Source: Papaver somniferum
Taxonomy: Eukaryota; Streptophyta; Magnoliopsida; Ranunculales; Papaveraceae
DNA length: 64,000 bases
Assembly: GCF_003573695.1 (NCBI RefSeq)
Contig: NC_039363.1
Coordinates: forward strand, 126,215,302 to 126,279,301
Direction of reading: 5' to 3'
Shown: positions 33,721-45,734 of the stretch, one piece after another
Position numbering within the stretch: the first letter of the stretch is position 1
Layout of the letters: every line of letters begins with the position of its first letter
The notes under the pieces: generated by a model
Seen by the model: the letters and a program-made list of their open reading frames with translations, nothing else
What the model was told of the DNA's origin: nothing
Databases searched by the model: none
Program-made: the position numbers and the translations under genes

Positions 33721-35587
33721 TCTACTTATTTCTCTCTCTTTTGGTTTGGATTGGAAACGGAGCAATGAAGGAAGGTCTCCAGAATCCAGAGACCCTACCA
33801 AGCGCACTAACCAACAAGACAATATTAGCTATGTGGCGCCTAAACACAGACTGTCATTTGTGGGTCCTACATTCCATGTGATCTCGTGATCGAACAGATG
33901 TCTGGTTGGTGCATGCCATGTAGGATTAATAACCTCAAAAATGAAAATTTACTATTTTCCACGTAATCTCTTGGATTCTCTACAAGAAAAATTTAGTTGT
34001 CTTGGTGGGACCATCGGAACAAATAATAGCTTGACATGTTAGCGAAATAATAATCGAGAGAGACGTTGGATTAAATTATGTGCCAAGCAAGTGGTGGTTG
34101 TTCTCATCTTCCATTTAGGACTAACGGCTAGTGTTTGAGTAAAGATCTCTGCAGCTCAGCACCGTCATTGGGTTGGGTGGTGGGACGTAGTTCATTTTGC
34201 GGACACGCGTATATACATTTTACGTGCCTTGTAATGATATTTTAATTTTGTGTTGTTTTATGGTAAAAGCTTTTGGAGATTTTGGCGAATAGGAGAACAG
34301 ATTTGGTTTTTTGATCGGTGGTCCCTGAATATTGCGTCCAGTGTATGTTTTTCTATTCTGGTTCTGATTTCTCTTTCAGTCTAGAAGATTTAGAAATAGT
34401 CTGTTTTTGGAGAACAAGTAGAAGAAGATACATTGTGTACATAGAGACAGTCAGACAGGTTAACTGTAAATAGGTAATGGGTCTGCTTCATTCATCTAAT
34501 CATGATAAATGAAGAGGCTTTTATTGAAATCTTTTTTGTATATGATTTGATTGGATTTCAAAAACTTCAATAAGAGTGAATTAAAGATGCAGCAAGAGAC
34601 AGCAGAGTGTTGCCTTAACGGTCATATTTCATCATGTTTGGTTGTTGGCTGTTTGAATATTAGCCAATCTTTCTTCCCGTTGTAGATCTCGTTTTAACTT
34701 GCATGGTGTCTTCTGTACCAGTAAAGTTAAAGAGCAACAACTGGATTTCGTCTCTGTAGTTTTCATTTGTTTACTCGAACTTTAATTCTTTTCCATGTGG
34801 TCGCGTCATTGTATCTATCCTTAGACTATGGAGTAATACGCAAAACTGCATGCAATACAGTGTGATCCATTAAAAGGGTATATATGTGTAGAAAATTAAA
34901 ACTAGTAAAAGTACAACATAGGGCCAAACAATATGCGACTTAAACACTTCATAATTGCTGCTTCTGCATTGTGTTGAGAACTTGAGGTGAAAAATAGTAA
35001 GATGCCCGTACTTGGGGAAACATGGAAAGATGTTACGTGGACATGGCCACTTGCCAGATTAGGAAGGACTCCGGGGGGACTCAAGGAATATGTCGGAAGT
35101 TTGAGACCAAGAAATTTTAGTTACAAGCTCGGAAATTTGACGGTAAGCTTCTGTGTATATTACTGTGACTGTTCATGGCCGTAGCTTGAACAATAAATTG
35201 AATGTCATTATTTGTACGACCCCAATTAACACATTTAGTTGTCTCTCATCTTTCTTATCATGAATCATGATTGCACACTACACGCATCTTTTTCGTGGCC
35301 AGTTCTGGTGAATAATTTACATCATGAATACACCAAACATCGGGGACCTTTGCTTCCCCCTACGACCTACGATCAGTTTACTGTTCAATTGAATGTAAAA
35401 CTGGCTTATAAGGACCGCACCCTTTTTGTTTAGCTCAATAATTTAGCTAAAAGTAAGTCGGCCTTTATTTGAACTGTACACGTACACGAATCCTTTTTCT
35501 TTCTTTTTAATGGAAGTGCAGGATCCCATTAATTTAAGTATATGCAAGAAAATATTTTTACTGTTTTTGGGTTTACCTCTTACGTTA
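33721..35587. other. Intergenic region upstream of the AGP gene
   Basis: No recognised gene or element. A plus-strand frame at 34,987-35,184 (GETWKDVTWTWPLARLG) runs into a possible donor (GACGGTAAGC), so it may be an exon fragment; I do not recognise it. The rest is AT-rich. It presumably includes distal promoter sequence of the minus-strand AGP gene. Confidence 0.35.
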
Positions 35588-35880
35588 ATCCAAGTGTTTT
35601 TTTTTAACAGGAAAGATGAATTTCATTAAAATTAAATTTTTTGAACACATAGTTTCTCTTTAATAAGAGAGTCAAGCCACATAGGAGCTTCATTGGACCA
35701 ACAAGAGCTAGATGCCATACTAATTGCATCTTTTGCTAACAAATTTGCCGCATAATTTGTTCCTCTGGGTACATACCTAATCCCTCAATTATTGAAAACT
35801 TTTAATAATTCAGTACAATCCCTGATTATTGCATTATTTTTCCATCTAATTTGATCATAGACTTCCAGTCAGTTCATTGA

Positions 35881-38800
35881 TTACATTGACACAATCTCCT
35901 TCCAGATGAACCTTAGCAGTCCAGCTCTTTTTGCTATTTGAATTGCTTCAAGTAGAGCCAATGCTTCTGCCTGCTCTGAATCTTCTGCTACTGTTGGGAT
36001 GCACCAAGCCCCTTTGAAGACACCTACATCATTAATCATAATTAGTCCAGAACCCATACATTTACTTTCCTTGCAGAAAGAAGCATCAAAATTAATTTTA
36101 GTAAATCCTTCAGCTGGAACAGTCCACTGAATTGTTCTTCTGTCATTATGAACTTGATTTTTTTGAGCTTTCTCCTTAACCAAGTGCTCATTCCACTCAA
36201 GAATAGATTTCTTGATCTGTTGGACTGTATCATTTATCCGAAACTTGAGATTATCAAATACAACAACACACCTCATTTTCCAAATATGCCATAACACATG
36301 AACAAAGCAAACCAGCTTTTTTTGAACAGTATAAATATTATTACCATTACTATTTGTAAACCAACTACTTATCCAATCAATCATGCCCTGACCTACAAGG
36401 TTGTTGAGATTAGTAATATCCATACCCTCCCAAACTTTCTTTGTCACATGACAATCTAAGAACAAATGGTTCATAGATTCAACCTCCCTATGGCAGAGAT
36501 GACACATATTATCAACAGAATGCATATGCCTAGCAATTCTTTCCCTAACTGGAAACACTTATGCACACATTTCCAAAGAAAATGTAGAATCCTTTGAGGA
36601 ATGTTCAGTTTCCAAAACATCTTCCAAGGAAAATTGGGAGGAGCATCTGAAGAAGAGTTAGTAGTGATAATATCACCAATAACCCTATAAACAGTTTTCA
36701 CAGAGAAAATTTCATTTTCTGCTGGTTTCCAAATCAATCTATCTTCCCCACATAGAGGTATCCTGATTTTTCATATCTCAGTAACAATATTATTGTCAAA
36801 AAGAAGTTTCAACAAATCAGTGTTCCATTTGTTACTATTAGGTATCATTAATTGATCCACAGTCACCATATTACTAGACATAAACCTAGAGGGAAGAGTA
36901 CCTGAAATAGTTGGAACCCAAATGTCCTTTCATATGGAAATATTCTTTCCATTACCAACCTCCCAGCAATAATGATTTTTAATAATTTCAAGGCCTCTAC
37001 AAATACCCTTCCAAACCCAGCTACCTTCAGCATTACTAGCATGGAGAGGATTATTGTTTGGGTAATATTTGGAGCTCAAAGTTTTTACCCATTCAGCATC
37101 TTTTTCAGTTAGCATTCTCCATGCTAGTTTTGTAAGAAGAGCATTGTTTAAATCAGCAGTCTTCTTGATGTTAAGACCCCCTAAAGCTTTTGGTTTAGCT
37201 ACAACATCCCACTTTTTAGGGAAAAAACCTTTACCCTCGTGATTTTTGTTCCACCAAAAGTTCCTTTGGATTCCGTCTAACTTATCTGTGAGTTTCTTGG
37301 GCATGGGAAAAACAACTAAAGTACCCAGCACAGATTGAACCATAACAATTCTAGTTGGTTGATTCATGTTCTTACCCTTCCAAGTGGCTAGTCTATCCTT
37401 AAACTTATCAGGTAGGTGTCCAAAAGTTTCCATTTTATTTTTTTGGATAAGAATGGGCTCCTAGATATTTATCCTTGAGACCAAGGGTTTTGATGTTAAG
37501 AATACTACTTATTTGTTTTTTAACACATCCATCCATCCTAGAAGAGAAAGCCATACCTAATTTCTCATAATTAATGGATTGTCCACTGAACTTACTAAAA
37601 CTCCTTGTAATATTGTCCAAATGCTTGGCACCTTGAATGGCTGCTTTTGCAAAGATGAGACAATAATCTGCAAAAAAATAAGTGACTTACAAAGGGACTA
37701 GAATTACTAACCATTATACCATGAATCAAATTATCATTCTCAGCTTTAAAAAGTAATCAAGACAGACGGTCCATAACTATGATAAAAAGATAGGGGGACA
37801 AGGAGTCTCCCTGTTTGAGACCCCTTGTAGGGTAGAAAACCTCACCTGGAGAACCATTAAGAAGAACAGAAGCAGACACAGTGGAAATACATTCCATAAT
37901 CATAGTATGTCGGTCATCATGAAAGCCAAGTTTTTTAAGAATAACAATCAAAATTTTCCACTCAATTCTGTCAAAATCTTTTGACATATCTAATTTAACA
38001 ACCATAAGACCTTTAGTAGCTTTACATTTCCTCATAGTATGCACTAACTCATGAGCAATAACTATATTGTCAGTTATTTACCTAGAAGTGAAAAATGCAG
38101 CTTGGGGGACTTATAAATTTATCCATCACTTTCTTAAGTCTACTAGCTAGTAACTTACTAATAAGTTTATAAGCTACATTGCTTAAACTAATCGGCCTAA
38201 AATCCTATGGAAGCTTAGGGGTATTAGTTTTAGGAATTAGACTAATGAAACTATGGTTGAGCTGTTTTAGCAGATGTTTAGAATGGAAAAAGGCTTGCAC
38301 CATCTTAACAGTGTCCTCACCCACAACAAACCATATTTTTTGATAAAAACCAGGGGGTACCCATCTGGTATAGGAGTTGTCCAAGGCTGCATTTGAAACA
38401 AAATATCTCTAACCTCATCACTAGTTGGAATTTTAATAAGCATGTCATTATCATATTGAGTAATACAGGGCAAGATATCACAAACAAAAGCATCACAATA
38501 TGGGGGATTAGTAATACTGCTAATATTAGAAAAATGTGTCCTAAGTTCATTAGCAATGCACTTCCTATCAGTAATCCAAATACCATTACTAGATTGTAGA
38601 GAGTCGATCTGAGTTCTTCTTTTCCTATATTTAACCTTATCATGCAAGTATTTAGTGTTCATATCATCAAGTTTGATAACATTTTCCTTAGCTCTTTGCA
38701 GGTAGTAATCATGTTTGACTTGGTACCAATAATCCAATTTAGCTTCCAGCTCTTTAAGTCTACTACTATTGTCCCTATTTGTACTAGATTGTGTCAAGTT

Positions 38801-39725
38801 GCTTATTTCAAACTGAAAATCTCTAATTTGAGTTTGGAAGTTACCAAATTTGTTATGATTCCAGTCACTTAGAACATGCTTGACATTTTTAAGAGATCTA
38901 GTAAGCTTAAAGGCATAAGAACCATTTTCATGAGAGTTCCAATTATTTTTGATAAGTTGAGCACAAGATTATCAAACACCCAACATTTGTTAAACCTATA
39001 AGGTTTACTAGTGTCATTATTTTCCTTATCACACACCATCAAAATAGAGCAATGATCACTAGCATGGGGAATTAGATGATAAACAACACAATTGGGAAAA
39101 GAATGCAGCCAACTACCGTTACAGAGAGCCTATCCAATCTTTCAAGAATCAAATTAGAATTACTCATCTTATTGGACCAAGTATAAGGATTACCTATGAA
39201 AGGGACATCACTAAGATTGAGATTGTCCAAACGATCATTCACAAAATCTAGTTTAGCTTGACTAGGGATATTACCTCCAAGCTTATCATCTTTACGAGTT
39301 ATAAAATTAAGATCTCCAACTATGATCCAAGGACAGTGATAAGAATTTGCTAACCTATAAAGAAAATCCCATTGTTCAGTAATATCCCCATCATTCAAGG
39401 CACCATACATAAGGATGACTAAAGATTTATCACTCCTAGCATCTACCTGCATATAACAGACAATAAAATTGCTAGTTGCATCTATAATATCTAAAGTAAT
39501 TCCATCCTTCCACAAGAGAAAAAGGCCACCAGCAACTCCTAAAGGATTAACAAAGTAGTAGTTAAGATAGCCTAATTTTTGAGTATATCTAATCATTTTC
39601 TTTTCTTTGTTTTTAGTCTCAGCTAGAAAAATCAAATCAGGATCATTAGAATTAACTAAATCACTAAGATGAAATCTAGTGTACTTGTTGCCAAAGCCTT
39701 GGACATTTCAGGACAACACCTTCAT
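35881..39725 (-). pseudogene. LINE ORF2: endonuclease, reverse transcriptase, zf-RVT, RNase H
   Basis: The ORF2 start at 39,725 reads MKVLS, then TGA, then NVQGFGNK, so the conserved Trp before the catalytic Asn is a stop. The endonuclease continues at 39,072-39,635 (DLIFLAETKNKEKK, GGLFLLWKDGI, WIIVGDLNFI, YTWSNKMSNSNLILERLDR). A linker lies at 38,267-38,797. Reverse transcriptase at 37,757-38,044 shows LMVVKLDMSKDFDRIEW, SVLLNGSPGEVF and RGLKQGDSLSPYLFI. The next block (about 37,640-37,680) has FADYCLIF in place of FADDCLIF, so a catalytic Asp is lost. The connection part is at 36,930-37,433 (NQPTRIVMVQSVLG, NFWWN), the zf-RVT-like part at 36,471-36,737, and RNase H at 35,881-36,233 (KINFDASF, EAEALALLEAIQIAKRAG-like). 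Several stops and shifts break it, and it is inactive. Confidence 0.85.
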
Positions 39726-39935
39726 TTTGTTACTGTTCACAATATAGATAGAGAACAGATGCCAATTATCAACTTGAGAATTAATGATAAATTCGACTAA
39801 TTTATCGGTTAAATCAGAACGAGCTTCAATCAAAACAAGATAATCAAAACAAATACTAAACACCAATTGAGGAGAATTATCTAAATTAAACTTGAGCTTT
39901 ACTCTAATTGTAAAATTAGGGTTGAAGATATAAAC

Positions 39936-40361
39936 CTAAGGGAGATTTACAGGATTCCCATAGCGTTGTTGTGTGTTTTCCCCAGTGAGATCGATTGTTG
40001 AGCTATCAACTGCTTTCATTTGATTTTCATCACCATAGCTGCTTTGGTATTCCATCCTATGTTCAATTGGTATATCCTTATGCTCACTGTTTTCCTCAGA
40101 TGGGTATATTGGATTGACATGGGTGTTGATTGAATTAGGATTTTGGGTGTTATGGTTTTCAAGCAAATCTTCTTCCCTAATTCTTTTGTTTTTCCTCTGC
40201 TCGGCATCTTCAATCCCTAAATTACCAGAAGAATCAATTTGGGCCACAGTTGTACAGCTGCTACGTGTAGAATTACTAACAGCACCCACATTTTGTTCAA
40301 ACCCATCCTCAATCATTTCTGCATCCGTAGCAGTGATATATCCTGCCAAAAAACGCCTTTC
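39936..40361 (-). pseudogene. C-terminal remnant of LINE ORF1
   Basis: An open minus-strand frame of about 140 codons lies just upstream of ORF2. It is polar and low in hydrophobics (SSCTTVAQIDSSGNLGIED, KNKRIREEDLLENHNTQNPN, ending QQRYGNPVNLP). No zinc knuckle is left. The apparent ATG at 40,365-40,367 falls inside the target duplication, so it is an accident of insertion rather than the true start. Its position matches ORF1. Confidence 0.5.
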
Positions 40362-40782
40362 ATCCAAGTGTTATCCTTCTAAAGGAAAAATTGAAGAAAA
40401 TACAAGTAATGGTAATAAAGTTTGTCTAAAATACTCTACTTTCTTTTTGCAAATAGAAAACCTGGCTAGTTTTGGGCTTAGTACCATTATATGGGGCCTA
40501 TAGATTTCCACATCCACCCAATGGAGAAGGATTTGCTGAAACTACAAATTTATCCTCTAAATAATATTAATATTACTAATTTACCCTCATTAAATCTTAA
40601 TAATAAAACTTAAAAATAATATCAGATTTTCATTTCCATCCCCTCATAAATCGATTCTTCTCTTTTTCTTCTCCCTCTTTTTTCATTTTTTTGAAACCAA
40701 AACATCGTCGATTATCGACGATCCAAAAACGACTAATCGTTTTCTTCTTCTATAAAATGGAGAAAAAAAACAAGATTCAAAC

Positions 40783-43354
40783 ATGCCACTAACAGGAATT
40801 ATCCTAGTGCTAGTAATCCCGAAAATTGTTCAAGCGATTGGAAACAAACCGAAGAAGAAAACAGTTGAGGAAGACGAACCATCTTTGATCGTGCATGAGG
40901 AGGAAATGGGTTGAATCAGGTACTTTTATAGCAACCCTATCCTCTAAACTATGTTTTAGTAACATGCAATCGCTCCAAAATCGAAAAATTTGAAATCAAA
41001 CTTTTCAGGGTTTCCCAGAATCGGACGATGTTAATGTACATGTGAACAGATTCTGTTTAGAAACGGTTGATGTTCATGTCAACATACCACGATTGTGCTG
41101 CATGTGTAGTCTAGTTTGAGCAATTTGAACCAGAATCGTGCAATGTTAAAGTCCACATATCCCGATTCAGTTACTGTAGGGATAACCGTTTTTTCTGTAA
41201 CTTGTTTTCGTTAAAATCGGATTACATATGTGTCCACATAAACCTATTGTGTAGCCTTTGATTGTTGATGTGTAAGGTTAGAATCGGATTTTATATGTGT
41301 ATCGAATAAACCAATTGTTGTAAGAATCGGATTACATGACCAATTATATAATCCGATTGTTAGGTGTTGTATTAGGAATCAGATTTTAAATGTGTATCGA
41401 GTAACCGATTGTATACCTTGAATTCAAAATTATGCATTCAATTTCATTGTTGTTTGTCGCTTATCTCCGCATTTTACAGGCCAAACAAGGACAAGCAACG
41501 AAAGCAAGCCGAAAAGAAATATAAGCGGAAAAATGACTTTGATTCTCCTCAGAGTTTGGGACCTCGTCGAAAGAGTGGTCAAAATTTAAATGCTTGTTAC
41601 AGAAGGGGCTCGGGAAGTAAAGCCAAACGGATCAGCATCAATGACCCACCACCTTAAGCGGATCAACCAAGACAAGAAGAATCTAATTATGATACACCTA
41701 CTGAAGAAGAAGGTGGTGATAGAGAAGTTGTTGAAGAAGAAAGTGGTGATGAGGAAGTTAATGAAGAAGAAGTGGTGGCAAGGAAGGTGATGAAGAAGAA
41801 ATTGCGGCAAGGAAGGTGATTAAGAATAAATTGGCTGCAAGGAAGGTGATGAAGACAGTGGGGATGAAGGTGATGGAGAAGAAAGTGAGAATGAAGGTGA
41901 TGAAGAGATAAGAGAAGTTCAACAACAAGTCCAAGGAGGAGAAGTTCAACAACAAGTCTAAGGAGGATCCGGTCAAGAACGAGGTAAGACAGGTGGTGCA
42001 AAGAAGAAGAAAGGAATCCACATGACCGACCCAATAAATATGTTTTCTTGCGGCCCTGATGATCATGTTTTAGGGTTACCCGGTGATGGAGGACGGGTGT
42101 TATCAGGGTACAAAGAGAGTTGGGTCGCGGTCGTCTGTCATACCATAGTAACTACCTAAAATATGCTATGTAACATAAAAATTATTATCTGTGTTGTGTT
42201 TTTATAATTGTCCATCGGATTTGTTTTGTTTTATAGGATCAAACGGATGTCGTTCGTCGGATGAATCCAGGAACGTCAGTGAGTATGATGAATAATTGGC
42301 CACTGGAAGGACTGGAATCAACCGTTGGAGAAGTTGAGGAAGTACTCCAGCTAGTAAAATCTACGGGGTTGATGCCTGCGGTCGACAATTTGGATCTTGG
42401 TCACGACAAACCTCTTTCTTCCTCCTTTGCCGAGAATACTACGAGAAAACGGATACTTTGCATCTTCCATTTGGCGAAATGACGATAACTCCAAATGATG
42501 CGAAGTTCATTACCGGGCAAAGCATAGATGGTAAATCCGTGAAGCACGAAGAATACGCCAAAAATCTTGACCGGGACAAGATTTACGCGTTCACCAAGAA
42601 TGTGTTCCAATGGGATGCGGAGATGACCAAGTCACATATGCTAGTAGGAAAAGCAGAGCAGAGGATATTCCATCTCTTGAAGTTGAGGGACCTCTTTATG
42701 AGAACAAAAAAGCTTCATGCATAAGAAAAATAGGTGACCAAGTAACGTATCTTCACCACGGCCAATGCGTATGTCCTCTACATCCTGGGATCTGTTATCT
42801 TCCCAGACATTTCTGGTTCATGTGTGAACGCCAACTTTATTCAGCTGTAGCAACCATTTGACGATATTCACGAATACTTTTCGGGCACTTCCATCCTTGC
42901 ACACTCATTGAACGAGTTGAGAAAGGCCTCTAGGACTGATAGGAACCAAATCGGAGGGAATATGGCTTTTCTGTAGGCGTGGATATATTTGCACTTCCCA
43001 ATATTTTATGAAAGGGTTTTTAAGAAAAAATAATGGGACAGTAACTTTTATGGAGACATGTATACCTACAACAGTAAGGAAAAGTCCCAAGATGAGGTTT
43101 ATCTGAAGTTGAGATGCCAGTTGGACAACTTGACGACGAAAAATGTTGTCTTTGACCCTTACAAGAATGATTTGGCCAAAGGAAAAGGAAAGATGGTTGG
43201 GTGCGCCGAGCAAGATAGTTATTTTGGGCCTTTATTTCACCCAAGAGGATATATAATGTACAACCAGACGAGAGTCGCAAGACAATGCAGATACGTACAA
43301 AGAATCCCAAAGGAGCACTATGGTTTACAATCGACGAGAAAATGTTACTGTTAA
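40783..43354 (+). pseudogene. Plant mobile domain (PMD) TE gene, broken
   Basis: A short first exon at 40,783 (MPLTGIILVLVIPKIVQAIG, then NKPKKKTVEEDEP) is followed by an intron rich in AATCGGATT words. A basic exon (41,480-41,655: NKDKQRKQAEKKYKRKNDFD) runs into a TAA and then acidic sequence (TEEEGGDREVVEEESGDEE). Near 42,075-42,150, GDGGRVLSGYKESWVAVV precedes a GTAACT donor. The PMD proper (42,237-43,354) has NWPLEGLESTVGEVEEVLQL, a frameshift near 42,405, then YYEKTDTLHLPFGEMTITPN, ITGQSIDGKSVKHEEY, a second shift near 42,700, ANAYVLYILGSVIFPDISGS, LNELRKASRTDRNQIGGNMA, AWIYLHFP and VARQCRYVQRIPKEHYG. Stops occur near 42,860 and 42,976. PMD proteins occur both in transposons and as the MAIN/MAIL silencing factors. 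This copy is TE-like and dead. Confidence 0.75.
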
Positions 43355-43828
43355 CTAGACCAATCCAATCACTATGTCTGATAATTAATAGCCTTGGTTA
43401 TATGGGTGGAATCAAAGATTGACTTTCTCTGGATCCAGCCACCCCTAAGGCCTATTCTTATGCATATGCCAAACATTACATTTTGCTGTATATGCACCCA
43501 CTATGTGTATGCAAAAATGCCAAAGGTATATGCCTATATGTCAATTATAACATATAGGCATATACGACAGAGTCTCCAGCGAGCGATATAGTTTCCATCG
43601 CTAGATAGTTATAATATCGCTCGATGGTCATTCCAGCGTCAGCGCTAGTCATTGCATCACTCGCTGACTTGATCATCGCTGATCAGTTCCTCATTCAACG
43701 GCTACCATTTTTCTCTTCTATAAATACCTAATTTTAAACTCATTTCAACTCACACCAGGATTTCTAAATCTCTCTAGAATTTCTCAATATCCAATTCTTT
43801 TCATCACTCTTCCAATTCGTCAGAGAGC

Positions 43829-44305
43829 ATGGCTGATAATATGAACATGGCTGAGTTCGTAGCAAATAAACATGCTGCCGAAAATCAAAGAGTTGTTAGG
43901 AGAAGTCAAATTAGGAGGAGAAAACCAAAATTCACTACTACGGAAGATGAATGTATTTGCAGGAATTATATTTTTTTTACTGAGAATTTATTCGGAGATG
44001 CATTATATCCCCAAACATTTTGGCAAAGGATTTTTGGGAAATTTCAAGAAGAAACAATGAACCTCAATAATTGTGACGTTTCAGAGTTGAGTCAGGGCTT
44101 CACTACAATCAATCAGAAAGTTACTAGGTATATTGTTTTATTTCAGCAAGAAGGTCCAAATTTGAAGGATAGTGCAACCATGATGGAACTTCAACAAAGG
44201 TGTCGTGCGGAATATCGTCGCATCTACGGAAAAGACTTCCAATTTGGAAGTTGTTTCGAGATTTTAAGATATTTACCCAGATATTGTCCAATATTTATGT
44301 TTTAA
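43829..44305 (+). CDS. Myb/SANT-like TE-associated protein
   Basis: This intact 158-codon ORF starts MADNMNMAEF and has a basic N-terminus (VVRRSQIRRRKPKFTTTEDE). The SANT-like core follows: FTTTEDECICRNYIFFTENL, FWQRIFGKFQEE, LSQGFTTINQKVTRYI, and the C-terminal IYGKDFQFGSCFEILRYLP motif. This order is the signature of plant proteins annotated as NAM-associated or 'glutathione S-transferase T3-like', which are ORF1-type products of PIF/Harbinger-like elements. A TATA-like CTATAAATACC lies at about 43,720, and the ATG context is good. The core's usual third Trp is Phe (GFTT). A MITE has inserted 26 bp past the stop codon. Confidence 0.7.
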   Translation: MADNMNMAEFVANKHAAENQRVVRRSQIRRRKPKFTTTEDECICRNYIFFTENLFGDALYPQTFWQRIFGKFQEETMNLNNCDVSELSQGFTTINQKVTRYIVLFQQEGPNLKDSATMMELQQRCRAEYRRIYGKDFQFGSCFEILRYLPRYCPIFMF

Positions 44306-44331
44306 TTTCTCAATTGTCCACTTAAGTTATG

Positions 44332-45231
44332 GAGTCCAACTTTGTGCACCCCTCTAAAACCGGGGTGCACGTTCCGGCCTTCCTTATGAAAGATCTATTC
44401 GGTTGAAAACCACTTTCAAAATATTTCTTTATATAATGTTTATTTATTTTTTCTAAAAAGATAAAGCTGAAAATTAAAAGATCTAGCAGTAGGAGAAACA
44501 ACAATTCGTCATCCATGACTTTTTTACTTCTTCTTCGAATCCTCATCATAATTTGATGAGAATTTCATCAACATCATCAGCAAATCGTTTAATGGGAAAT
44601 TCATTGTCATCATTTACTTAGGAGTTAATTACCAAAACAGAAATAATGAAAAAGGGTCTCAAGTGATTTTAAAAGTTGGTTTTTACTTTGTTTGTTTGAA
44701 AACGGATTCTCCACTTACTTACTGTGAGATGGGTGATGAGTTTGATCTAAATCACGACCTAAGTTTAAAAAGAAAAATCAAATTTTTTTCTTGAATAAAT
44801 CTCTTTGTAATAGTGAGATGAGTAACGAGTATTGCTTTAAATCCTAACTTAACCAAAACTTTCAGCAATCTAAGGAGGAGGAAGAAGATAGAATCAATAC
44901 ACTGAATAATTTCATTCATGTATAAAGATTTTATTTTTTTCTTAGATTCATGATATTTATGAGTCAATCATATAAAAATGATAGTTGTGAATTAATCAAA
45001 TCCATCCAACACAGATTTTTATCGGAGAATCGCTAAAGACTGTTCAGGATATAGTTATTTGTGAATACACTGAATTGATTCTGATATTGAAGAGATAATA
45101 TACATAGAATTAATATTCTTTAAATATAAATACGGAAACTGGTTTTGAGAGTGGTTTTAACCGAATATATCTCCAATAAGGAGAGCCGGAACGTGCACCC
45201 CGGTTTTAGAGGGGTGCACAAAGTTGGACTA
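44332..45231. mobile_element. MULE-type MITE, 900 bp, with 9-bp target duplication
   Basis: TIRs of about 90 bp are roughly 85 percent alike: the left starts GAGTCCAACTTTGTGCACCC and the right, in reverse complement, TAGTCCAACTTTGTGCACCC. The 9-bp duplication TAAGTTATG lies at 44,323-44,331 and 45,232-45,240. A 9-bp duplication with long TIRs is typical of Mutator-like elements. Within each TIR, GTGCACCCC and GGGGTGCAC form a 9-bp hairpin with a 9-base loop. The interior is AT-rich and non-coding. Confidence 0.88.
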
Positions 45232-45455
45232 TAAGTTATGTTTTAATTTCTTAGTTGTCTAAGTATTAAGTATTAATGTTTATTTAAACTATTAAATGTA
45301 TCTCTAATTAAAATCTAAGATTGGATTAAGAATAGAATTAAGCTTAATTTTCAACAATACTCGTCAAATTTTCAAATTCATCAAACTTCGATATAATCAT
45401 TAATAGTCATTTTACAAGACATACAACTAGATAATAATAATTTAAAATATAGACT

Positions 45456-45734
45456 TTAAAAATAAAAAATTGGAGCAATGTTCTTCATCTTGTTAATCTT
45501 TTTCGTTTCACCAAACTTCCAATCAATGTGCTCATGAACGGAGTTTCCTTTGTTTATCTTCTTCTTTGGCTTCAAATTTGTTTTGCCTTGAACTTTTCTT
45601 TGCCTTTTATTAGTTGCGGTTTTGGCTTGGTTAATATCCAAAATTTGAAGACTTCTTTGGTTCTTACCTATTTCTTTATAACTATCACATATCTTCTTAA
45701 CAGCACCTTCAAGCACTACTCCAGAAAAAATCAA
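45456..45734 (-). CDS. Basic antisense ORF in the Myb element, unknown
   Basis: This 92-codon frame is rich in Lys (KRQRKVQGKTNLKPKKKINK) and has a HIDWKFGETKKI segment. It converges on the Myb-like ORF and lies near the right TIR, as does the acidic minus-strand ORF at 30,994-31,308. It may be the first exon of a lost second gene. No known domain is seen. Confidence 0.25.
   Translation of the reverse strand: MIFSGVVLEGAVKKICDSYKEIGKNQRSLQILDINQAKTATNKRQRKVQGKTNLKPKKKINKGNSVHEHIDWKFGETKKINKMKNIAPIFYF

Larger units (their letters stand above)
35599..40361 (-). mobile_element. L1-type LINE with RNase H tail, 4.8 kb, target duplication present
   Basis: The element reads on the minus strand from about 40,361 to an A-tail of nine (T-run on plus at 35,597-35,605). 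The 11-bp word ATCCAAGTGTT flanks both sides (35,588-35,598 and 40,362-40,372), consistent with a target-site duplication from target-primed insertion. Only the tail of ORF1 remains at the 5' end, so the copy is 5'-truncated. ORF2 is long but broken. Confidence 0.8.
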
